A stretch of DNA of 10,336 bases from Flavobacteriales bacterium UBA2426 (lineage in GTDB: Bacteria > Bacteroidota > Bacteroidia > Flavobacteriales_F > PHOS-HE28), in assembly GCA_002342985.1 (NCBI GenBank), contig DDRC01000189.1:3396-13731 (forward strand), given 5' to 3'. Position 1 is the stretch's first letter. Each line of letters begins with the position of its first letter. A program made the position numbers and the translations under genes. The notes under the pieces are model-generated. The model was given only the letters and a program-made list of their open reading frames with translations. It searched no databases and was not told the origin of the DNA. Shown here one piece after another: positions 1-4,930 of this stretch.

Positions 1-827
1 CCGGGGTACCAGTTCTGGACCGTGCTGTACTTGATGGTGGCGTCGGCCATGGCCACAAGTTCCACCACGGCGGCGTGAAGCTGGTTCTCGTCGCGCTTGG
101 GGGCGGTGCAGCCTTCCAGGTAGCTCACATAAGCGCCTTCTTCAGCAATGATGAGCGTGCGCTCGAACTGACCCGTGTTCTGCTCGTTGATGCGGAAGTA
201 GGTGCTCAGCTCCATCGGGCAGCGCACGCCCGGAGGGATGTAGCAGAAGCTGCCATCGCTGAACACGGCGCTGTTGAGCGCGGCGAAGTAGTTGTCGGTG
301 CGCGGCACCACGCTGCCGATGTACTTCTTCACCAGCTCGGGGTGCTCGTGGACGGCTTCACTGAACGCGCAGAAGATGATGCCCTTCTCCTTGAGCGTCT
401 CCTTGAAGGTGGTCTTCACGCTCACGCTGTCGAACACCACGTCCACGGCCACGCCCACCAAGCGCTTCTGCTCTTCGAGGCTGATGCCCAGCTTCTCGAA
501 GGTCTTCACCAGCTCGGGGTCGGCCTCATCCAGGCTGTTGAGCTGGGGCTTCTTTTTCGGCGCGCTGTAGTAGTAGGCGTTCTGGTAGTCGATCTTGGGA
601 TAGTGGATGTGCGCCCACTCGGGCTCTTCCATCTTCTGCCACAGGCGGAAGGCCTCCAAGCGCCACTCGAGCATCCATTCGGGCTCGTTCTTCTTGGCGC
701 TGATGAAGCGCACGATGTCCTCGTTCAGGCCCTTGGGCGCCTTCTCGCTCTCGATGTCCGTGACGAAACCGTAGGCGTATTCCTTCTCGGTGACCTCGCG
801 GAGGATATCGTCGGTGTCTTGTGCCAT
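1..827 (-). CDS. sufB: SufB, Fe-S cluster assembly scaffold (C-terminus cut by window edge)
   Basis: SufB is the core scaffold subunit of the cytoplasmic SufBCD complex, which builds iron-sulfur clusters from sulfur supplied by SufS and passes them to A-type carriers. Translating the minus strand from the ATG at 825-827 gives an uninterrupted 275-residue reading frame that leaves the window at base 1. It begins [20 protein letters not shown] and contains family blocks such as [34 protein letters not shown] and, at the very edge, [11 protein letters not shown], where the conserved SufB beta-helix core continues. Full-length SufB is about 470-490 residues, so a little over half is present. The start is fixed by the typical N-terminus and by the lack of a plausible earlier ATG. 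It lies downstream of the A-type carrier gene in the same direction, as in many Bacteroidota suf operons; sufC, sufD and sufS would be expected beyond the left edge. The 122-base gap to the carrier gene is filled by an inverted repeat whose proximal arm carries the only SD-like bases (GGTGA). Identity is very secure. Confidence 0.96.
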   Translation of the reverse strand, partial: MAQDTDDILREVTEKEYAYGFVTDIESEKAPKGLNEDIVRFISAKKNEPEWMLEWRLEAFRLWQKMEEPEWAHIHYPKIDYQNAYYYSAPKKKPQLNSLDEADPELVKTFEKLGISLEEQKRLVGVAVDVVFDSVSVKTTFKETLKEKGIIFCAFSEAVHEHPELVKKYIGSVVPRTDNYFAALNSAVFSDGSFCYIPPGVRCPMELSTYFRINEQNTGQFERTLIIAEEGAYVSYLEGCTAPKRDENQLHAAVVELVAMADATIKYSTVQNWYP

Positions 828-833
828 GAATGC

Positions 834-947
834 TTCACCACAGAGACACAGAGGACACAGAGAATGCGAATACTCTGTTCGACCGTGCTGCTCGTGTGGA
901 CTTTGTCATTGGGATTTGCTCTGTGCTCTCTGTGCCTCTGTGGTGAA
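834..947. repeat. Imperfect palindrome IR1 with CACAGAG-unit arms, between sufA and sufB
   Basis: The left arm at 834-862 begins TTCACCACAGAG and continues with CACAGAG units at roughly 8-base spacing. The right arm at 919-947 is its reverse complement at 26 of 29 positions. The 56-base loop shows no obvious structure. The element fills the spacer almost exactly: one end is 2 bases from the sufA stop codon and the other 6 bases from the sufB start. In the suf mRNA it could fold into a long hairpin containing the GGTGA just upstream of the sufB ATG. I recall the TTCACCACAGAG(G/A)CACAGAG motif as a dispersed repeat in environmental bacterial genomes, but that is memory and not a search result. 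A short low-complexity reading frame across it is not a gene. Confidence 0.85.
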
Positions 948-949
948 CC

Positions 950-1276
950 TCAGATCGAGAAGCTCTCCCCGCACCCGCAGGTCCGGCTGGCGTTGGGGTT
1001 CACGAACTGGAAGCCTTTGCCGTTGAGGCCGCCGCTGAAATCGAGGGTGGTGCCGAGCAGGTAGAGCAGGCTCTTCTTGTCCACCACCACCTTCACGCCG
1101 TTGTCCTCGAAGACCTTGTCGCCGTCCTTCAGTTGGTCGTCGAAGGTGAGGTCGTACATGAGGCCGCTGCAGCCGCCGCCCTTCACGCCCACGCGCACGA
1201 AGTGGTTGGGGCCGCGGCCCTCCTGGCCCAGGAGCTTGGTGACTTCCGCCTTGGCGGGTTCGGAGACCTTGATCAT
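950..1276 (-). CDS. sufA: A-type iron-sulfur carrier (HesB/IscA/SufA family)
   Basis: This 108-residue protein is a small cytoplasmic carrier that accepts an Fe-S cluster from a scaffold such as SufBCD and delivers it to apo-proteins. It has the family length and the three invariant cysteines: C36 in GGGCSGLMY, and C100 and C102 in the C-terminal TCGCGESFSI. The conserved FVNPNAS block sits just before the CGC motif, and DFSGGLNGKGFQ matches the family region upstream of it. The start MIKVSEPAK is the normal beginning of such proteins. It is the first gene of a leftward operon with sufB following. A 17-bp palindrome ends 15 bases before the ATG, and a TACCTTTG -7-like box lies further upstream, so iron- or redox-responsive control of the pair is plausible. 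The family assignment is secure. Calling it sufA and not iscA or erpA rests on its neighbour sufB, since A-type paralogues are hard to separate by sequence. Confidence 0.94.
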   Translation of the reverse strand: MIKVSEPAKAEVTKLLGQEGRGPNHFVRVGVKGGGCSGLMYDLTFDDQLKDGDKVFEDNGVKVVVDKKSLLYLLGTTLDFSGGLNGKGFQFVNPNASRTCGCGESFSI

Positions 1277-1291
1277 CGCTTGTCGACCTTA

Positions 1292-1308
1292 TTTAGAATT
1301 CGTCTAAA
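1292..1308. promoter_or_regulatory. Candidate operator palindrome upstream of the suf operon
   Basis: TTTAGAATTCGTCTAAA has perfect 6-base arms (TTTAGA/TCTAAA) around a 5-base centre. It lies 15 bases upstream of the sufA ATG and, on the transcription side, just downstream of a TACCTTTG -7-like box, a position suited to a repressor. The AT-rich sequence stands out from its GC-rich surroundings. Palindromes with TTAG...CTAA half-sites are typical of DtxR-type metal regulators, and suf operons are commonly controlled by iron or Fe-S sensors (Fur, DtxR-type, IscR/Rrf2, SufR). Which regulator, if any, binds here cannot be told from the sequence. The palindrome is observed; its function is inferred. 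Confidence 0.5.
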
Positions 1309-1321
1309 CAAGATTGCGTGG

Positions 1322-1329
1322 CAAAGGTA
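1322..1329 (-). promoter_or_regulatory. Bacteroidota-type -7 box for the suf operon (TACCTTTG)
   Basis: On the minus strand, 1329 to 1322 reads TACCTTTG, an exact match to the Bacteroidota primary-sigma -7 consensus TAnnTTTG. Transcription would begin near 1314-1316, giving a leader of about 40 bases before the sufA ATG, with the TTTAGA/TCTAAA palindrome inside it. I see no convincing TTG at the usual 19-21 base spacing upstream, so this is a half-supported promoter. Confidence 0.35.
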
Positions 1330-1395
1330 GGCGCTGGTTGGGTGCGAACGGAGGGCGAACAACCAAGCCATCAAGAGGTTCGCCGGCGACGGGCG

Positions 1396-1426
1396 TTGCT
1401 GGAGGCGGACCGGCCTGCTATCTTAT
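1396..1426 (+). promoter_or_regulatory. dinB: Candidate promoter for dinB (TTG-N20-TATCTTAT)
   Basis: TTG at 1396-1398 is followed after 20 bases by TATCTTAT at 1419-1426. The spacing fits the Bacteroidota pattern TTG-N19-21-TAnnTTTG, and the second box matches four of its six fixed positions. Transcription would begin near 1433, just before a perfect TTGACG/CGTCAA hairpin at 1438-1456 and the structured repeat copy A. That would place both in a leader of about 240 bases ahead of dinB. The match is imperfect, so this is tentative. Confidence 0.3.
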
Positions 1427-1450
1427 TCGCCGCTTCCTTGACGGCTTATG

Positions 1451-1617
1451 CGTCAATCCGTCAGGGGTGGAAGTGATAGCCTGCCGAAGGCGAAGCGCAG
1501 GCGTGCTGCCGGCGAGGAGGCGACCATCCCGGACCAAGGCCCGGGAGAAGCCACCGGAGCGGCAAGCACGCCCGTTGAGCCGAGGCAGCTAACGCGGACA
1601 GCCCGGCTGGCGGCCAA
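1451..1617 (+). repeat. Structured dispersed repeat, copy A (possible structured RNA / dinB leader)
   Basis: No protein gene is credible here. The stretch is highly structured. GGCGTGCT...GCC at 1500-1510 pairs with GGC..AGCACGCC at 1561-1572, giving 11 pairs with one bulged base. That stem encloses a TCCCGG/CCGGGA hairpin (1527-1532 with 1541-1546). GCCTGC/GCAGGC (1479-1484 with 1497-1502) forms another stem, and AGCCG/CGGCT (1578-1582 with 1604-1608) a weaker one. Its two ends match, in reverse orientation, the element at 3685-3856: CGTCAGGGG...AAGTGATAGCCTGCCGAAGGCGA at one end, and GAGCCGAGGCAGCTA..GCG.ACAGCCCGGC at the other. I recognise the general pattern (GCGTnAGGGAT..AAGTGGAaagCC ... 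AGCGGAAAGCCCGaCC) as a common interspersed repeat of Flavobacteria, from memory only. Whether it is transcribed as an RNA, is a mobile element relic, or both, is open. Confidence 0.7.
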
Positions 1618-1673
1618 CCATCGACTCCCATCCAACGCACCTGTAACGTCGACGCACGTCATCGACCTGACGA

Positions 1674-2900
1674 ATGAAGAACAGCGAGCGCACCATCCTC
1701 CACCTCGACCTCAATACCTTCTTCGTTTCCGTGGAACGCCTGCACGAGCCGAAGCTGAATGGAAAGCCCGTTCTCATCGGCAGCGACAGCGACCGCGGCG
1801 TGGTGGCCAGCTGCAGCTACGAGGCCCGCGCCTTCGGAGTGCGCAGCGCCATGCCCATGAAGATGGCCAAGCAGCTGTGCCCCGAGGCGATCATCCTGCG
1901 CGGCGACAGCGGCGCTTACCTGAAGAAGAGCGACGAGGTGACCGAGATCATCCGCGCCAGCGTGCCGCTCTTCGAGAAGAGCAGCGTGGACGAGTTCTAC
2001 GTGGACCTGAGCGGCACCGACCGGTTCCACGGCAGCCGCAAGCTGGCGGCCGAGCTCCGGCAACGCATCATGAAGGAGAGCGGGCTCCCGAACAGCTTCG
2101 GGCTGAGCATCAACAAGACGGTGAGCAAGGTGGCCACCGGCGAGGCCAAGAACGGCGCCGGCGAATGGTACGTGGAGCGCGGCACCGAGAAGCCCTTCCT
2201 GGCGCCGATGCCCATCGAGCGCATCCCCGGCGTGGGCGAGAAGACGGCGCACCTTTTGCGCAGCATGGGCGTGGCGAAGATCCACACCCTGCAGGAGGTG
2301 CCCATGGACCTGATGCAACGGCTGCTGGGCGAGCACGGGCCGGTGCTGTGGCGCAAGGCCAACGGCATTGACGACAGTCCCGTGGTGGCCTGGCACGAGC
2401 GCAAGAGCATCAGCACCGAGCGCACCTTCGAGCGCGACACCATCGATGTAGTGAAGCTGAAGGGCATGCTCACCGCCATGGCCGAGAGCCTCGCCTTCCA
2501 GCTGCGCAAGGGCGGCAAGCTCACCAGCTGCGTGGCCGTGAAGATCCGCTACGCCGACTTCAACACGCACCTGAAGCAGCAGCGCATCCCCTACACGGCG
2601 TGCGACCACCTGATCCTGCCCGTGGTGCACGAGCAGTTCCGCACGCTGTATGACCGGCGGCAGCGCATCCGCATGATCGGCGTGCGCTTCAGTCACCTGG
2701 TGGGCGGCGGGCACCAGATGAACGTGTTCACCGACACCGAGGAGGCGATGAACCTCTACCAGGCCATGGACAAGATCCGCAAGCGCTTCGGCGACCGCAC
2801 CGTGATGCGCGCCGCCGGCATGGATGCGAAGAGCATCGGGAGGATGGACAACCCCTTCGACGGGCAGGCGCCGGTGCTGCTGGCGAACCGCAGAACCTAA
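1674..2900 (+). CDS. dinB: DNA polymerase IV, Y-family translesion polymerase
   Basis: This 408-residue Y-family polymerase copies past damaged bases with low fidelity and is usually damage-induced. Order of parts: the palm begins at HLDLNTFFVSVE (catalytic D12, steric-gate F17). Next come the fingers with YEARAFGVRSAMP (about 49-61), and the palm acidic pair in SSVDEFYVDLSG (D106, E107). A thumb helix-hairpin-helix follows, with IPGVGEKTAHLL (about 184-195). The little finger starts near 245 (ISTERTFERD). N14 stands where E. coli Pol IV has Asp10; the three metal-binding acids are intact. The C-terminus (GQAPVLLANRRT) lacks an obvious QLxLF-type sliding-clamp motif. I chose the ATG at 1674 because the conserved palm strand begins right after it. 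There is no SD, and a small CGTCA/TGACG hairpin (1657-1672) ends immediately before the ATG. The gene is divergent from suf and follows structured repeat copy A. Counted over 2041-2100, 40 of 60 bases are G or C, typical of the window. Confidence 0.95.
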   Translation: MKNSERTILHLDLNTFFVSVERLHEPKLNGKPVLIGSDSDRGVVASCSYEARAFGVRSAMPMKMAKQLCPEAIILRGDSGAYLKKSDEVTEIIRASVPLFEKSSVDEFYVDLSGTDRFHGSRKLAAELRQRIMKESGLPNSFGLSINKTVSKVATGEAKNGAGEWYVERGTEKPFLAPMPIERIPGVGEKTAHLLRSMGVAKIHTLQEVPMDLMQRLLGEHGPVLWRKANGIDDSPVVAWHERKSISTERTFERDTIDVVKLKGMLTAMAESLAFQLRKGGKLTSCVAVKIRYADFNTHLKQQRIPYTACDHLILPVVHEQFRTLYDRRQRIRMIGVRFSHLVGGGHQMNVFTDTEEAMNLYQAMDKIRKRFGDRTVMRAAGMDAKSIGRMDNPFDGQAPVLLANRRT

Positions 2901-2916
2901 GGGCGGGCACAAATTC

Positions 2917-2995
2917 AATGGACTCGAATGGACGGAAATGGACCTGTGGGGATGGTAGGTGGGAGGTGGGCCATTTGCGTCCATTTGAGTCCATT
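2917..2995. repeat. Imperfect palindrome IR2 with AATGGAC-unit arms and G-rich loop
   Basis: The left arm 2917-2944 begins AATGGACTCGAATGGACG. The right arm 2968-2995 is its reverse complement at 25 of 28 positions. Each arm contains about three degenerate units of 9-10 bases (AATGGACTC, AATGGACG, AAATGG). The 23-base loop (2945-2967) contains no C and is rich in G runs (GGGG at 2948-2951, then GG, GG, GGG, GG). This could allow a two-layer G-quadruplex on the plus strand, though that is speculative. It lies between the dinB stop (2900) and the four-helix-bundle gene (3024). It could end dinB transcription, but no U-run follows. The rest of 2901-3023 shows nothing recognisable. Confidence 0.85.
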
Positions 2996-3023
2996 CTGAA
3001 GAACCAGAACTACATTTAGAACC

Positions 3024-3677
3024 ATGGATAAGCCCGCGCCCCAACGCCCGCAGATCCTCCAACCCAGTGGCGGATATGAGAAGCTGGTGAGCTACCAGGT
3101 GGCCAAGCTGCTCTACGATGTGACCGTGCGCTTCGTGGACCGCTATATCCCGGCGGGCAGCCGCACGGCTGACCAGATGGAGCAGGCTGCGCGCAGCGGC
3201 GAGCGCAACATCGCCGAGGGCAGCAAGCTGAGTGCCACCACCAGGAAATTGGAATTGAACCTGACCAATGTGGCGCGGGCCAGCATTGATGAACTGCGGA
3301 AGGACTACGAGTCGTTCCTGGAGCACCGCAAGCTACCGCTGTGGGAGCCGATGGACCCACGCCGCAAGGAACTGAGCAATGCGCGTTGCAAGGATGCCGA
3401 CGAAGTGGCCCGCTGGATCAAAGCGGTGTGGGAGCGCGAGAAGGAACAGCGCATGCAGGCTGTCGAAGGGCCGCGCACCGCACGCACGCCGCGCACCGTG
3501 AAGGACCGGGCCTACGCGGAGATCAGCGCCAACGCAGGCCAGACGCTCTGCAAGATCGCCATCCACCTATTGGATAAGCAGGTGGAAAGCCAGGTGCTTG
3601 CCTTCGAAAAGGAAGGCGGCTTCAGCGAGCGGTTGTACAGGGTCCGCAAGGAGATACAGGCGAGGAACAGGGATTGA
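3024..3677 (+). CDS. Four-helix-bundle protein with suffix domain (23S-intervening-protein-like family)
   Basis: This 217-residue cytoplasmic protein has no signal peptide or membrane segment. Residues about 17-100 match the four-helix-bundle family first seen as proteins encoded in 23S rRNA intervening sequences: GGYEKLVSYQVAKLLYDVTV, then QAARSGERNIAEGS and KLELNLTNVARASIDEL. After a charged linker (110-160, rich in Arg, Lys and Glu) comes a second helical part, with ISANAGQTLCKIAIHLLDKQ and EKEGGFSERLYRVRKE. This is the 'four helix bundle suffix' architecture known in Bacteroidota and Verrucomicrobia. The biochemical role of the family is unknown. A relative, Avd, serves diversity-generating retroelements, but there is no reverse transcriptase or template repeat here, and no rRNA. 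The start follows directly from the family N-terminus; no clear SD is visible. The gene sits between two repeats, IR2 upstream and structured repeat copy B beginning 7 bases after the stop. Its GC (42 of 60 over 3181-3240) is like the host's. Confidence 0.85.
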   Translation: MDKPAPQRPQILQPSGGYEKLVSYQVAKLLYDVTVRFVDRYIPAGSRTADQMEQAARSGERNIAEGSKLSATTRKLELNLTNVARASIDELRKDYESFLEHRKLPLWEPMDPRRKELSNARCKDADEVARWIKAVWEREKEQRMQAVEGPRTARTPRTVKDRAYAEISANAGQTLCKIAIHLLDKQVESQVLAFEKEGGFSERLYRVRKEIQARNRD

Positions 3678-3684
3678 GGATCCT

Positions 3685-3856
3685 GGGCGTGCCCCCGCTC
3701 AAGAGCAGCGGGGTCGGGTGCTTCGCTGTAGCTGCTTCGTCTCGCCGGGCGTGGACACCGGCTCCGGGGGCTGCTCGTTCCTCGCAGCCTCCTCGCTCGG
3801 GCCGCGCCAACGGCTCGCCTTCAGCAGGCTGCCGCTGCGCTCCCTCACGCGGGGCA
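3685..3856 (-). repeat. Structured dispersed repeat, copy B (opposite orientation to copy A)
   Basis: This fills most of the 225-base gap (3678-3902) between the four-helix-bundle gene and mrr; nothing there looks protein-coding. Read on the minus strand it starts GCGTGAGGGAGCGCAGCGG and continues CAGCCTGCTGAAGGCGAGC. Near its far end it has GAGACGAAGCAGCTACAGCG followed by CACCCGACCCCGC, collinear with copy A at 1451-1617. The middle differs, but both copies carry a strong hairpin there: GGCTGC/GCAGCC at 3769-3774 and 3784-3789 in this copy. A further terminal hairpin, CCCCGC/GCGGGG (3693-3698 with 3708-3713), could end transcription of the preceding gene. Conserved ends with a variable, structure-keeping middle suggest selection on RNA or DNA shape, or rapid decay of an inserted element. 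Confidence 0.7.
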
Positions 3857-3902
3857 TCCATCCACATGTGCGATCTTGTCGCAGCAATAGAAATTCTGCA
3901 CC

Positions 3903-4823
3903 ATGGCGATTCCCGATTTCCAATCCACAATGCTTCCCCTGCTGGAGCTTCTCGCTGACGGCAAACCTCGAAGCAACAGAGATGTTGTTGAAGCACTCGC
4001 AACGAAGTTCAACCTGACCGAAGATGAGAAGAACGAAATGCTCCCGAGCGGGGTGCAACAAGCATTCTACAACCGGGTAATGTGGGCAAGGTTCTATCTC
4101 GTCAAAGCAGGCCTCCTCATTTCGCCCAAGCGGGGTACTATGCAGATCACTCCGAACGGGAAGCAGGAACTCAAGGCAAAGCCCGATAAGATCAACATTG
4201 GCTACTTGCGAAAGTTTCCTGAGTTCAACGAATTCCAGTCATCAGCCTCAAGGCGTGACACATCGGATTCAACGGAAGCCATCGTCGAAGAGACATCACG
4301 AACCCCGGAAGAGATCCTCGACTCCAGCTATATCCAAGTCCGCGCAGCACTAAGTCAGGAACTCCTCGCCAAAGTGCAGGGCTTAACCTGGATGGACTTC
4401 GAGCGCCTCGTGGTACAACTGCTCGTAAGGATGGGCTATGGTGGCTCCGTGAAGGATGCAGGACGCGCACTGACCAAAGGCGGTGACGAAGGCATCGACG
4501 GCACCATCAAGGAGGACAAGCTGGGACTGGACATCATCTACATCCAAGCCAAGAAGTGGCAGACCGGCAATACGGTGGGCCGACCGGATATCCAGAAGTT
4601 CGTTGGGGCGCTGGCCGGGCAGGGTGCCAAGAAGGGCATCTTCATTACCACCTCCTCCTTCAGCAAGGAAGCCCGCGAGTACATCCCTCGTAACGAGACC
4701 AAAATCGTGCTCATCGACGGCGAGGAACTCACCCAGCTCATGATTGACCACGACCTCGGCGTAACCACCCAACGCACCTACGCCGTGAAGCGCATCGACA
4801 GCGACTTCTTCGGGGAGGAGTGA
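3903..4823 (+). CDS. mrr: Mrr family type IV restriction endonuclease
   Basis: This 306-residue protein is close in length to E. coli Mrr (304). Mrr enzymes cut DNA carrying modified (methylated) bases and act in the cytoplasm against foreign DNA; E. coli Mrr also causes breaks after high-pressure stress or on acquiring a foreign methylase. The N-terminal part (about 1-100) is the winged-helix Mrr_N domain (MLPSGVQQAFYNRVMWARFY, then LVKAGLLISPKRGTMQITP). A polar linker follows (110-140). The C-terminal PD-(D/E)xK nuclease domain begins at LTWMDFERLVVQLLVRMGY (E167), then GGDEGIDG (catalytic D198) and IIYIQAKKW (Q215, K217). It ends with the typical FVGALAGQGAKKGIFITTSS block. All expected catalytic residues are present. 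No methylase or partner subunit is adjacent, as expected for a solitary type IV enzyme. GC is visibly lower than the neighbours: 30 of 60 in each of 3961-4020 and 4021-4080, and 32 of 60 in 4501-4560. This suggests acquisition by transfer. Start: the first ATG that includes the whole N-terminal domain. Confidence 0.94.
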   Translation: MAIPDFQSTMLPLLELLADGKPRSNRDVVEALATKFNLTEDEKNEMLPSGVQQAFYNRVMWARFYLVKAGLLISPKRGTMQITPNGKQELKAKPDKINIGYLRKFPEFNEFQSSASRRDTSDSTEAIVEETSRTPEEILDSSYIQVRAALSQELLAKVQGLTWMDFERLVVQLLVRMGYGGSVKDAGRALTKGGDEGIDGTIKEDKLGLDIIYIQAKKWQTGNTVGRPDIQKFVGALAGQGAKKGIFITTSSFSKEAREYIPRNETKIVLIDGEELTQLMIDHDLGVTTQRTYAVKRIDSDFFGEE

Positions 4824-4828
4824 CCGGG

Positions 4829-4909
4829 AATGATCAATGTCCAATTTTCAAGTATCAATGCTCAAATGCCTGCGATGCGAACTTGATCATTGACCATTGG
4901 ACATTGATA
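4829..4909. repeat. AT-rich palindromic element IR3 between convergent genes (possible bidirectional terminator)
   Basis: ATCAATGTCCAAT (4833-4845) is perfectly inverted as ATTGGACATTGAT (4896-4908). Two further short matches overlap it: AATGATCA (4829-4836) with TGATCATT (4884-4891), and TATCAATG (4853-4860) with CATTGATA (4902-4909). Several alternative stems are therefore possible. The right side is a run of degenerate ATTG-containing units of about 8 bases. Only 30 of the 80 bases at 4841-4920 are G or C, far below the neighbours. It separates the mrr stop (4823) from the stop of the convergent secreted-protein gene (4931), a usual place for a shared terminator, though no U-run follows the stem. 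Confidence 0.75.
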
Positions 4910-4930
4910 ATTGGATATTCCTGATGGTCC

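Noticed and set aside
75..1064. A 329-codon plus-strand open frame over sufB and the end of sufA
   Set aside because: It is antisense to a well-conserved sufB and runs through the palindrome into sufA. It has no recognisable domain.
1448..2371. A 307-codon plus-strand frame over repeat copy A and the first half of dinB
   Set aside because: It is out of frame with dinB, Arg/Ala/Gly/Pro-rich and without family features. The in-frame dinB product explains the region.
2917..2995. Short repeated units in the palindrome arms as a CRISPR-like array
   Set aside because: The units are only 7-10 bases, are adjacent without spacers, and are arranged as an inverted pair. No cas gene is present.
1659..3326. 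A 555-codon minus-strand open frame across dinB and the start of the next gene
   Set aside because: It crosses two real genes and a palindrome, and its translation is Ala/His/Leu-rich with no family resemblance. It is an antisense shadow.
3024..3677. The four-helix-bundle gene as the Avd protein of a diversity-generating retroelement
   Set aside because: There is no reverse transcriptase gene and no template/variable repeat pair in the window, and the suffix-domain architecture differs from Avd.
1674..4823. dinB, the four-helix-bundle gene and mrr as one functional defence operon
   Set aside because: They share a direction, but the gaps of 123 and 225 bases contain palindromes and repeats, composition differs, and no known system combines them. 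Co-location by insertion is simpler.
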